From the NCBI RefSeq assembly GCF_030463535.1, contig NC_132878.1, forward strand, positions 39,152,054 through 39,216,053: a DNA stretch of 64,000 nt, written 5' to 3'. Source of the stretch: Salminus brasiliensis (lineage: Eukaryota > Chordata > Actinopteri > Characiformes > Bryconidae). Positions 45,284-56,250 of the stretch are shown piece after piece. The translations under genes and the position numbers were made by a program. Positions within the stretch are counted from its first letter, which is position 1. Every line of letters begins with the position of its first letter. Under the pieces are notes generated by a model. The model ran no database searches. It worked only from the letters and a program-made list of their open reading frames with translations, and was not told where the DNA came from.

Positions 45284-45344
45284 GACATTAAATTTGGCAT
45301 ATTATTTTTACAAAAAGTAAAAATAAAATGCCAAATTTAATGTC
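45284..45344. repeat. 28-bp inverted repeat, 5-nt loop, one mismatch
   Basis: Arms 45284-45311 and 45317-45344 pair 27 of 28 (mismatch 45301/45327). Key word: GACATTAAATTTGGCAT / ATGCCAAATTTAATGTC. Confidence 0.9.
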
Positions 45345-47344
45345 AAAACTGTCCCCTACAGTTGAGCATCTCTTTTTTTTTTTACATAGTAGCTTTAAAT
45401 AAAGCTGAAAAATTAATCTTATAGTTAGTGGTTCCTAACAGGCAGCCATCTAAGTGTAAGAGATTGTGAGCGATGTTCAATCTCAGTTGATGTCACAGCC
45501 AGTTGTGGCTGGTCGTACAAGAGAGCACAATGAGCACAGGCTGGAGCGGTATGCCTTTTCCTAGAACAAGAACTATTTATTATCTGTACACCCAAAACGT
45601 AGCCTCACTCCACATGAACATCTGGAGCGGAGGACAACCTTTTTTATCTGGAAACCGGACGTGATTCAGCTACACTGAGGTCTATCAACCACGAATGAGA
45701 AAGGTGGAGCAATAATAATAGCTTGACATATTTGGTCATTGGTTTTGAGTCTACTGTATGTGGACATGACTCACCAGCCCATTCACTGTTTCTTCAAAGC
45801 GGGATTATCATCAACATGTCTATTTCTGCAACTGAAAGTACTCTCGAAGTACTCGAAACTGAACTGAGCTAAAGGTAGTGTCGGAGCGCTCTGACTGAAT
45901 AATTAGTAAGGTGTAGCTTACGAGCAGACCTTGCTACACCTGTTCTGTGGGCTTCACATTTGTCAGCAACGTGAGGTCTTTTTTTCCAGTGAGGTTGTCA
46001 AACAGCGTGAGTGTGTCAGGAAGGGCTGTAGTGGTGCGTTATGGGAACACTTTCACTGAACTGGGTCAGGTCTGGCGCCTGAGGCCATCTGATTCAGTTT
46101 TCCTCATTTACAATCAAGCCAGACCACTTTCCATATTAACACTCAGGAGTGGAATATGTGTGGATGTGCACCTTTGTGCCAGCATGTGTATATGTGGCCT
46201 AGTTTTTTTTAGCATTCTGTGGATATTACCACTGTCATATATGAACCTCATTGCGAATCAGCAGAGGTGTACACAGGGTGAAATTACAGTTCATGTAAAA
46301 TTTTTTAAAAGTCCATAAAATTATTCCAATAATTTGTCATGCAATGTCTACACAAGGACAAATGGCTTGTTCAAGTGGTGTTAAAATGTCTACACTGTGT
46401 CCTTTTGAGTACTTTGCTCCCCCCCCCCAATCACCTGCTGTTTAGATTAGGTAGTGATAAGGATCAGATAATGGAGGGGAAAGGCTTATCTTGTGGCTTC
46501 CCACAAATCTCACAAATCCTTCCTTTGTAGGATCCAAATCCTTCTATTTAATCTCAACTATAAACTTCTGTAATTCTGCTGTTCATTGTGTCCGAAAAGA
46601 GCATAGGTTCCCATTTGGTTCTTGGTTCCAGTCAGTGTTCCTGCCTTATGCCCTTCCTGAACATTTGCCCTTACATTCTAGGTGTAAAAATGAAGCTTGG
46701 GCTATAATATAATAGACAAATGATTACAGTACCTAATATTAACTTGATCTATGCTTTTTTAATGTATAACAGCAACTGTATTCTGCACAGACAGCGATAC
46801 TGTTAACATCCATTGGTGTTGCACATTTGTTTGGTTGGAAACCAAAATATTGCTGGCGCATTTTATCTGGAAAAGCTCATCCATTTCACTCTCGGCATTC
46901 TTTAAATGTGATAAACAGTAGATAATCAAACTTCCCACATTTCCAAAGTTTTTAAATTCTTGGACTCCTCAGGCCTTGTACTAACATTAGCAGCCATGGG
47001 CTTTTCTAAGCAACTGTCTAAAGATCTGGTAATAATAGTATCTGATTCCCAAAAAGCAGGGGAAGACTACACGACAGTTCAGGGGGTCTGGAAGGCCAAC
47101 AAAACTTTTGGAGAGAACTGCCTTTATGCTGATAAGAAAGGCCTCCCCAAGGCCTAGGTGAATTAATAGTGGTGGTGCACCCTTCCACTGTGCAGTGTTT
47201 CTTTTTTTTTTTTTTTAACACAAACATAATTTTCAGGGAAGATTCATTAATTAGACATCTTACTTGGGATCACATCTTACACCTCAACCTTTAAAGTATA
47301 TTCCATAGAAAATCTTAAAAGACTTAACCTTTATCCAAAGAGGA

Positions 47345-47460
47345 ACATTAATTACCAAAAGCTAAACTAAACAAGTGAGTTTTCAGCCTAGACTTGAAGA
47401 TTGGAAGGTTATTCCATAGTTGAGGAGCTATGCTGAGGGGGAAATGGTGACTTTCCAAGG
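47345..47460 (-). pseudogene. Possible relic of L2-like LINE ORF C-terminus
   Basis: The minus-strand frame reads APQLWNNLP...FKSRLKTHLFSLAF, which keeps the WNxLP and FKxxLKTHLF words of L2-type ORFs but lacks the intervening residues. It is short and degenerate; convergence with another repeat is possible. Confidence 0.4.
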
Positions 47461-47714
47461 GACCCAGACTTTTGCACAGGCCACATTGATGTTTTTGGGG
47501 GTTTTTTGTTGTAAGTTTAAAAAAAGTTGAGCTACTCTGCATTAAGATTGGTTGAACATATTAGTTTATGTTCGGTTAGATACTAATACTATGTTCACTA
47601 CTTCTTAATTAAAATAAAATTAAAAATGTAAACATGTGTAAGCAAAAAGTGAAATAGCTGATACACAAAATACAATATGTTAGGGGTCCAAAAATTCGGA
47701 TTTTTGTATGCGAA

Positions 47715-48824
47715 TGTCATGATCCACTGGGTCAGAATGAGAGAGAACACTCGCAGGGGATGGACCAAGGCGAGAGAGTTTATTAACTCAAACAGGGAAG
47801 AAAACAAGGAAAAAGCAGCAACAGATTAACTGGGTTAACGATAAACAAAAGACAAACGTGACAACCAATACTGAGCAAACAAAAGAGCACACCTGTGGCT
47901 GGTGAGGAAAAGAGCCAGAACGATACAGAAAACCTAAACCTACAGGCAGGGCCTGGGGAAAGCCGTGAAACAGAAAGACAGCGCAGGTCAGGCGCTTCTG
48001 AGACTTACTGGACCTCCGGAGCTCAAATCAAATCAAATCAAATCAAATCAAATCAAATCAAATCAAATTTTATTTGTCACATACATAGTCATACACAGTA
48101 TAACTTGCAGTGAAATGCTTTTTTTGACAGTCTGCTCACATCAAGCTATACAATAAAAATCTACATTTAAACTTAACTAAACCTTAACTTAATGAAGTAA
48201 AGTGCAAAAGTGCAAAAGAAAAATAAAAATAAAAATGAAGAAAATAAAAATAGAATAAGTTACATTTAAGTTAAAGAATAGAATATAAAAATGAAAATAT
48301 AGAAATATAAGCAAAAAAAAAAGTACAGAATACAAATATACAAATATACAAATATATATACAGAGCTGAGGGATCCGTTGCCGAACCCAAACAACAGTAG
48401 CGGTTCGGCAGCCTCACTTGAGTCCCTAGACCGAGGAGGTTTATCTGACATTAGCAGAGGCCGTTAGAGAGCCCAACGAATAATGCCAGCACTACGAGAC
48501 ACCAGATCCAACCCAGTGTTGACCTGAGCTAACCGGAGCTACTAAGAGTTAACAGCAGTCAACTAAAGTCAATTCTCGGCACTGGCTGCTTGCGCTAGCC
48601 CTCCTTAAATGCACCAGCCCACAGGTGTAACACATCAACAGAACGTGAAGACAAACACAGTGACTCAAACTGAACAGTGAAGTCAGAACAAAACATGACT
48701 GTCAACATAAAAGTCCTCTTTAACATTGGAGTCCATGACATGACCGTGATAGGGAGTTCTTGATTGCCTGTGAGCCGCGGCCCGGGACCGCCCCTGGGGC
48801 AGGCGCGGCGGCGCGGGCGTGACA
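47715..48824. mobile_element. 1.1-kb insertion with TG...CA ends (solo-LTR-like)
   Basis: Copy 2 of the surrounding repeat lacks it, which defines the insertion. It starts TGTCA and ends TGACA, and is flanked by GCGAA / GTGAA, an imperfect 5-bp duplication. TG...CA ends and a 5-bp target site fit a solo LTR, but a DNA element is not excluded. It carries an (AAATC)n tract and a GC-rich right end (CGGCCCGGGACCGCCCCTGG, GGCGCGGCGGCGCGGGCG). Confidence 0.5.
48024..48069 (+). repeat. (AAATC)n pentanucleotide repeat
   Basis: About nine AAATC units, running into TTTTATTTGTCACATACATA, a common teleost interspersed-repeat word. It lies inside the 1.1-kb insertion. Confidence 0.9.
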
Positions 48825-50365
48825 GTGAAGTCCCATTCACATAATTACTGCCCCGCTGTTTCCTTACATGTGTCCCTGTTAGAAACCAATAAAAATCATG
48901 TTAACGAGACAATGCATATTATAGCCTATACTTGTCGCCTGTTTGGTGGCGAATAAGCTGGTAAAATAAAAATAAATAAAATAAAAAATAAATAAATTAC
49001 AAAATACATAAAATATGCTTCGAAGAAATATTACATTGTATAACTGTATATATTGTATCTTTCTTCCACCTTAAAAAGATGTTTTTGCAACCCTTTTGTG
49101 AACCCTTATCTTCACCAATTCAGATGGTATTGCTGAATAACTCTCTAAGATTTCACCAGAAGTCAGATATAATCAGAAGGTCACGAGCTGAGGTCCTGGA
49201 GGCGCTGTGGCTAAAAGAAAGTTGCAAAATTTTACTGATAGTTATAAAACTGCAGATCATCATGAATACCAGATATCACAGGAGAACCAATTTACCCAGC
49301 AGTCTAATGCACTCCCACTATAGGCCTTGGGATTGTGAGTTTGAATCTCAAGCCATGCCACTTTACCATCGGTAGCCAGAGTCCAAGACAGCACAATTGG
49401 CCGTGCTCTTTCTGGATAGGTTCATGGCACTCTCTCCCCTCGTCACTATTAAGCGATGTTGGCGAAATTAAGAGATTTGATGCCAGCAAAAGAGCATGAC
49501 TTTGGAGCTGGCTGCCTCTTCCTAATAGAATGCTCCATAGGCTATCAGCCCCATTTCATTCTCTCAGTAAGTCGCCCAGTACAGCAGAATAAGCAGGAAA
49601 TACACGACACATATGCACATGTGCAGCACATATGTTGGGAGCGCTCTGTTTGGAATACATATAAGCAATGATGTATTTCATGCTGAGAGGGGGTACATAA
49701 AACACTTGATGCTGGTTCTTGATTTTCCTTTGTTTTTCCTTCAACCCATTTTGGAGCTCTGTTGGTAGCCCCCATCTAACAGCCCACGTCCTTTGGCCGG
49801 ACCATTCCACACAGAAGTGCAACACGGGTCAATTATGGGCAGCCTTGGCAGTGAGCATGCTTCCTTAAGCAGAGCTCCCAGCTGGGGCTTCCATTAAAGG
49901 AGTATTTACGTTCGAGACAGGCGAGCGCGTGCCAAGGCTTCACGTCAGACCATCACACACCATATAATTACAAAAAGCCCTCTGTTTTATTCCGTCGCCG
50001 CTCCATACACACTCGCGCGTTTAGCGAGCATGTTTTAGAGGTGCTTGCATAAGCACCGAGTTTACGGATGTTCACGGAATACGTCTTGTTTTTCCACTAA
50101 GTGTTTCTTGACGCAGCTAGTTTGTGTTTTAACACTTTTTTAATGCTAAGCTGTTGAAAAGCAACAGCATGTTGTGTATTCTGGGCCGAAATACTAGAGG
50201 TCTGATGGATTTACATAGGTTATCACAAGCTGAAAAGCATGACAGGCATATAGTAGAGCAGTGATTCTCAGTACGATTCACAGGAGACCCTGGATGATTT
50301 TTACAGCCTACAGAACAACTGTAGTACATTACCTCATTGGCCAAGTACACTTGTGTACACTTGCC

Positions 50366-51110
50366 TGATACATAAAATACAATATGTTAGGGGTCTAAAA
50401 ATTCAGATTTTTGTATGCGACACGGCAGTGAAGTCCCATTCACAAAATAACTGCCCCACTGTTTCCTTACATGTGTCCCTGTTAGAAACCCATGAAATCA
50501 TCATGTTAATGAAACTATGCATACTACTTTTACTTTGCAACCCTTTTCTGAACCTTTACATTATCTTCACTAATTCAGATGGTATTGCTGAATAACTCTC
50601 TAAGATTTCACCAGAAGTCAGATATAATCAGAAGGTCACGAGTTCAAGTCCTGGAGGCACTGTGGCTAAAAGAAAGTTGCAAAATTTGACTGATACTTAT
50701 GAAACACCCGATATCACAGTTGATATCCAGTTTGCCCAGCAGTCTAATGCACTCCCACTATAGGCCTAGAGGTCTTGAGTTTGAATCCCAAGCCATGCCA
50801 TTTTGCCATCAGTAGCCAGAGTCCAAGACAGCACAATTGGCCATGCTCTCTCCAGGTAGGTTGATGGCGCTCTCTCCCCTCGTCACTATTAAGCGATGTT
50901 GGCCAGCACAGACGTCTGTTAGCTGGTGTGGCGGAGCTGGGGCCCAGGCACTTTCCTCCAAGCGTATTGGCTGCCTGGTGATGCCATATCAGCAGCAATT
51001 TGAAAAGACGCGGTGGCTGGCTTTGCATCCGTCTGTCCACAGGGATGGATCTTTTCCTGAAAGCCTGTTAAGTCCTTAAAGGGAGGTAAAAAATAGACTA
51101 AATAAAAATG
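50366..51110 (+). repeat. Composite repeat, copy 2 (uninterrupted), with SINE-like right part
   Basis: Uninterrupted counterpart of 47659-49463. The right part from about 50740 has a B-box-like GAGTTTGAATCCC (50778), GTAGCCAGAGTCCAAGACAG, CGTCACTATTAAGCGATGTT, TCCTCCAAGCGTATTGGCTG and GGTGGCTGGCTTTGCAT. Near its end a 33-nt patch (51035-51067) replaces the expected SINE sequence. Confidence 0.75.
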
Positions 51111-51907
51111 GTCACTAATATATAAGGTTGTATGAATACACTCAGCTCATGATTTGATCAGATTTATGATACTGGATATACAGTCTGATAAACCTTTAAA
51201 AAAAATACCATACACAGGCCTCTGGGGGCCTCTACTCCTTAGGAATCCCTAGGCAGCACATATTTTGGCCAATCTCAGCTGCCAGCATGACTGTCAGTTC
51301 AGTGTTCATTACTGGGATTGACTGTATAGGGGTCCCTAAGGACTAAGAGTTCAACACTGTAATAGAACTTAATTGATTTTCTCTCTCCATTTTGAGGAGT
51401 AATGAGTGTACGGTCTCCTGTTTGAGTGACCTGCCCTCTGCCTTACATTTAGGGAGTCTTCTGGCTGAATCACAGCCCACAAAACAACTTACAACCAAAG
51501 CCACAATAAGAGAGCTGATTCCAGGCCGGCATTAGCTAATCCAACTGTGATAGAATTCACCCTTTCACAGCTGAACCCAGACCAGCGTTTCATCCCACTG
51601 CTGAAACCACAATTGCACTGCCAGACAGTGGTGAAGGCAGCAGGCCCTGTGTTGTACTCTGTAATGGGCCATGATGCTGGGGTATTACTGCTTTGCACAA
51701 TAATGTGTGTTTAAGGCCTCAGATAATATGAGTGTTTGATTACAGCTTGGATTACATGAAAACTGATGAATCGTGTACAACAAATATTGGACGAAAACTT
51801 GGAAAAACTCTGGAAAAGCCTCGAAATCTGAAGAGAACACCAGTTGTTTTAGCATGTAGTGTGTCCAACCTTTACCTTCAACCCAGAGTCATTCTTTTCA
51901 GCAGGCT

Positions 51908-52146
51908 TGCTTTTTGTTAAGTCTTAGAAGTTGCAGCATTTTCTCCTCCCTATCAAAGATGAAAGCTTTAAGCACTGTTTATCTGATGTGGGCAGTTTTG
52001 GTGGTCTGCCAGGCCTTGCATAATTGTTAGGAGTCCCATTTTCTCCATATCTTGTGATCATTTTTTGAACTCCAGTTTTGAAAGCCTCCGTTTCCAAATG
52101 AAATAAATGAAAGGTGGGGCTTTGACTTTTGCATAGGACTGTATAA
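51908..52146 (-). pseudogene. Tc1-like transposase N-terminal relic
   Basis: Minus-strand translation contains KMITRYGENGT followed by ARPGRPPKL, the helix-turn-helix linker and GRPP-type motif of Tc1 transposases (typical GRPxKL). At 52123-52145 the sequence reads TTGACTTTTGCATAGGACTG then TAT, a Tc1-type terminal repeat in the right place upstream of the ORF. Only the N-terminal DNA-binding part remains; the DDE catalytic part is absent. Confidence 0.7.
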
Positions 52147-52669
52147 TGCAAACTACACAAAGTCTAAAGCTTAGTTGCCTATAGGAGTTTCATTTCATGC
52201 TCCAGTACCTAGCACAAGTGACAGGTCTGTTATAGTTCACTGGCTTAGAGAGAATGTTGCTTGTTTGTGCTGAGAACAAGAGTCCAAAGTTGTATAAATA
52301 GCCTAAAGTTGTTTGGGTTTTATAGGAGATGAGGTTGTCTTAGGACATTTCTATGCACTGAATGTACCGATAGATATTCAGTGTTCCTTGATTTATGCCT
52401 AGTGAAGCTTCCATGAACTTTTGCTACGAAGACTACAACTTTCACAATGTGATGTAGCAGACAAGGTTTAAACACTTCTTATGAGTCACACTTTCTAACA
52501 ACGCACTAATGATGTGTATATCGTTGCTATCACTCAGATACTCATATCTACAAAATGCCAACCTCACAAGAAAAGAAAAAAACAACACTTCTTAGCTTTC
52601 AATAAAAGTCAGTGTAAAAATATTTTATTGCAGGTCATTTTGGAGCATTTTTATTTCTATATTCATTCC

Positions 52670-52771
52670 ACACTGTTAAAGGTTAAAGATTCTTGAGGAT
52701 CGTTTGGAGGAACCTTATAGGTTCCTAAAGAACCTTCAAAAGTTTTAAGGATCTTATACTTTTAACAGTGT
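52670..52771. mobile_element. Hairpin MITE, about 102 bp
   Basis: Terminal inverted repeats ACACTGTTAAA / TTTAACAGTGT, with internal complementary GAACCTTATAGGTTC and GAACCTTC words. It is short and foldback throughout. Its right end overlaps the target-site duplication of the adjacent SINE. Confidence 0.65.
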
Positions 52772-52781
52772 AGGGATGTCC

Positions 52782-53091
52782 CGATCCAATCCAAGGCAGC
52801 ACTATTAACCTTGCTCTCTCCAGGTAGGTTGATGGTGCTCTCTCCCCTCATCACTATTAGGCGATGTTGGCCTGCACAGATGTCTGTTAGCTAGTGTGGC
52901 GGAGCTGGAGCCCGGGCACTTTCCTCCAAGCATATTGGCTGCCTGGTGATGCTGCATCGGCACAAATTTGAAAAGACGAGGTGGCTGGCTTTGCATGTAT
53001 CGAAGGAGGCATGTGTTAAGTCCTTAAGGCATGTGCTCCCTGCCAGGAGAGCAATTGATGGGTGGGTAAAAATAGACTAAATGAAAATGGT
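52782..53091 (+). mobile_element. SINE-like element flanked by a 15-bp target-site duplication
   Basis: It is bounded by the exact 15-nt direct repeat AGTGTAGGGATGTCC at 52767-52781 and 53092-53106. The body matches the right part of the composite repeat at 50826-51110 (TCACTATTAGGCGATGTTGG, TTTCCTCCAAGCATATTGGC, GGAGGCATGTGTTAAGTCC). The exact TSD supports retroposition. Confidence 0.8.
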
Positions 53092-53464
53092 AGTGTAGGG
53101 ATGTCCAAATCTGATTCAGTGGGGTCAATCGGGGTCAATCCAAGCTTTTTATTTTTACAAACACAAAGATTGGATTGGTATCGGCTGATACTCAGCGTTA
53201 AGAGATTTGGAGACAATCCTGATCCATTCATTATGAAACTTGACACAATGTAAAGAACAACTGCAAGTTTCACATTAGGCCAAAAGGTTAAAAACCTCAA
53301 AAATAGAGGCACCACAGCGACTGTATGTGAGAGTGTAATGCATTTACATGGACAGGTGTGTTCTTCCATATGATATCATATAGTGCTACTCCAAGTTTCC
53401 CTTCCTGTTTAAACTCCATTTAAAATGTATTAATATCCAGTTTGTGTGAGCCAAACTGTCTTGT

Positions 53465-53516
53465 AATGTACGTGCTCTGTTTATTAGCTGCGGATAGTAA
53501 ACAGAGCACTTACATT
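53465..53516. repeat. 20-bp inverted repeat, 12-nt loop
   Basis: Arms 53465-53484 (AATGTACGTGCTCTGTTTAT) and 53497-53516 (GTAAACAGAGCACTTACATT) pair at 18 of 20 positions. Further weak pairing continues outside the arms. Confidence 0.8.
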
Positions 53517-53676
53517 ATTATAAGATTTTGTTAAAAACCTCAGTTCATCTGAGAGACAGCAAAGAAGCAACACACCCTCTGCTTTATTGACAGTAGGCTG
53601 ACTGAAATGAACATACCACAGTATTAATGAAACCATCTGTGTTACTGTTTGAGGCCTGTTGCTTAGACAAATATAG

Positions 53677-53680
<4 letters not shown>

Positions 53681-53707
<27 letters not shown>

Positions 53708-53708
53708 G
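53681..53708 (+). repeat. (GA)n microsatellite
   Basis: Short GA-dinucleotide run with one AAA interruption near its left end. Confidence 0.9.
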
Positions 53709-56157
53709 GTTTGTTAATAAAACACCAATATGATCTGTCCTTTACACTCTTGTGTATGTGCTTTCTCTCTCCATGTGCGTTGGCTTGTGTGGGAATGCAC
53801 CCCCTGGGGGTTTTCACTTCTTCATCCCTCTGCTCTGATGCTTGTGTTACGCTTTTGCTTCGACCATGTGGTTTGTCCATATCCGAGACATACCCACTGA
53901 GTGCGTTGTGTGAGTGTGTGTACACGATGTGTGAGTAACGATGATAACAGAGGCATCGGTGGCAGTGAGGACGGCTCCGTCCACAGGGATGGACCTTTTC
54001 CTGAAAGCCTGAACCAAAAAATGACATACGACATGGGTTTGCAGCTCTGAGCCGATAGAAACTTTGACGTGAGCCAAAAGAAACATGGTATGATACATTA
54101 CAATGTCACAGCACTCATCACTCAGTAAAACTGCAGTCAACTGAATTTCCACTACAATGACAACATTATCCAGTCTGCTTTTAGTGGGAGATGAGACAGA
54201 AGAGCGAAGTGGAATCATGATCGTCTCGTGAAGCCATGAAGCTTGCATATGAAACATAGGGACATATGAAAACTAAAGCCTGCACATTCCTGGAGAAGAG
54301 CTTGAGATCCCATCCCATAACTATGATGGTAGATATTTACCTAAAAGCTGGGACTAGAGTTGGATTGCATTGGAAAGCCTAAAAAAAGTTAATTTCCAGG
54401 TGGTTGCTATGGTGTTCCTTTAGCTGAAAAATTTAAACAGATGGGCTAGATTCGTAAAATAAATCTGTAGGGGTCCACAGAATTATTTCCACACAGGAAG
54501 GAGTCCCTGGCTGCAGTAACTATAGCAGTAGTCCGCCCAAGAGGCCTATACACACTTAGGTGATCTGATATTCCCACTGTTACAACCCAGTGTAGGGTCA
54601 AGCCATAGCAGTTAGGCAAAGCAGTCAAGGCTAAATGCAATCAAATCCTTGTTGCAATCTTCCAAGAGAAGAGTTGAATATGTCCCTTTTGGGGTGCAAG
54701 AGAGTGCTGTTTCTTGTAGTAAACGGTTTTCTGGTTGCTCCCAGGTGCTTTTCGTCACAGGGCTAACCCAGGACAGCGCTCTTTGTTCTCATCTCTGTGG
54801 AAATGTGGGAGGCAGTGATGAGGAGAGCAGACCATAACATGTGGAACCTGTAATTCAGCTACAAAATGCTGCTGTTTTGTAAAGCAAAAACTCAAAGGCC
54901 GCGAGACAGAGACTGGTAGGAAGAAAGAGTTCAGCTAAGTGCATTCTCCTTGGAAATTAGCAGGCTTTTGTAGGGGTGCTAAAGTCTGAACTGGTGTATC
55001 TGGTGTTTATTTATATTACCTCTTCAGGTTATGTCTGCTGTTGGTGTTTCACATGGCTTCTCAGCATTGTACTTAGATGACCTGGCAGAGCTGTATTTTT
55101 AGGCATGCCCCTCTAGGCCGGCTCTGAATTGGACGTCAGTCTGAAGCTGGCGGGTGTCTTGCCTCTTTCCGAGCCAGGCCGGAGAGAGGAGCCGCTGTTA
55201 ATTGCTGTAAATACCACTGAGGATGTTGGCTTCCTCACACAGGAATGAAGCATGAAGCTGTGCTCAGCAGGTCTGCACTTTTACTATAGGCTACAAATCA
55301 AATGATGGACTGCCGGTTGCCAGAGTAGCAATGGAAGGAGATAATCATATGATGGCCAAGTTGTTGGTTTCATAAGTTTGTTGGAAGCAGTGATTTGGCG
55401 GATAATCGGTGTACACACTTTTTCCTCTTTTACCTTAAATGTAATGTAATCATCCAAGGTACTTGGTGTCAGGAGTTTATTTAGTTTTGTAGTGAAACTA
55501 AGAGGCTAGGACAGCTAATGTGAGTGAAACATCATGAATGAATCATTCCAATTAGCATCAGCTTAATCCTAAAGATTAAAAACTTGATTTATATTTTTGA
55601 TGGTTTTGCTTTTTGACATAATGTGAATCTGGCAGTTGTTCATATTGTGCCAAAACTTCATGATGAATGGATCAATAAAAATGCTCCAAAATGACCTAGA
55701 ATAAAATCGCCACTTTAGATGTAGTCATGCTCAATGTGTTGCCATTATCACATAAAGAAAAGGACCAATCTCCTTTTGGGTTGTGTTAGCTGGCTTTGCT
55801 TATTCTGCTCTTCTGATACTCACTGTAATGGGCTGAGTGATGGACTCTTAGTGTGTTTAGTGGTGTTAAAAATCTTTACTCTGGTTTTCCTATGAGGCTT
55901 GTTAGTTTTATGCATTTTACAAGTAACGACAGACTGACAACTGCAGCCGCATGTTGTTTCTCAATGGGTTCAAACTTTGGATTTAACTTGCCTTTCATAC
56001 AAGCATGTGAGTTCTTGGTCCTCCAGATCACATTGTGACCTCCACAGTTCCCCTGAATTGTCATCCTAGCCACATTTTTTTGACATTCGTCAGTAACATT
56101 CAGTTCACACGATTCTAATAGATATAAAGAGTAAAGTACTGTTTAGAGTTCACTCTC

Positions 56158-56250
56158 TAACCCTAACCCTAATCCTAAACCCTAACCCTAACCTTAACCC
56201 TAACCCCTAACCCTAACCTAACCTAACCTAACCTAACCCTAACCCTAACA
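56158..56250 (-). repeat. Interstitial telomere-like repeat (CCCTAA)n
   Basis: About 93 bp of CCCTAA units with CCTAA, CTTAA and CCCCTAA variants, i.e. (TTAGGG)n on the minus strand. It is internal to a gene intron, not at a chromosome end. Confidence 0.95.

Larger units (their letters stand above)
47659..49463 (+). repeat. Composite repeat, copy 1 (split by 1.1-kb insertion)
   Basis: 47659-47713 and 48823-49463 together correspond to 50366-50903. Shared words include ACAATATGTTAGGGGTC, CAGTGAAGTCCCATTCAC, TGTTTCCTTACATGTGTCCC, ATTCAGATGGTATTGCTGAA and GTCAGATATAATCAGAAGGT. Copy 1 also has extra AT-rich sequence at about 48920-49085. The right part is a tRNA-derived-SINE-like segment. Confidence 0.8.

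Noticed and set aside
50744..51040. 98-codon minus-strand open frame, repeated in part at 52805-52996
   Set aside because: Antisense reading of the SINE-like repeat; the similarity between the two is explained by the repeat.
53847..54257. 136-codon minus-strand open frame as a gene
   Set aside because: No family recognised and no consistent exon chain. Only the short exon-like patch near 54011 was kept, as a low-certainty finding.
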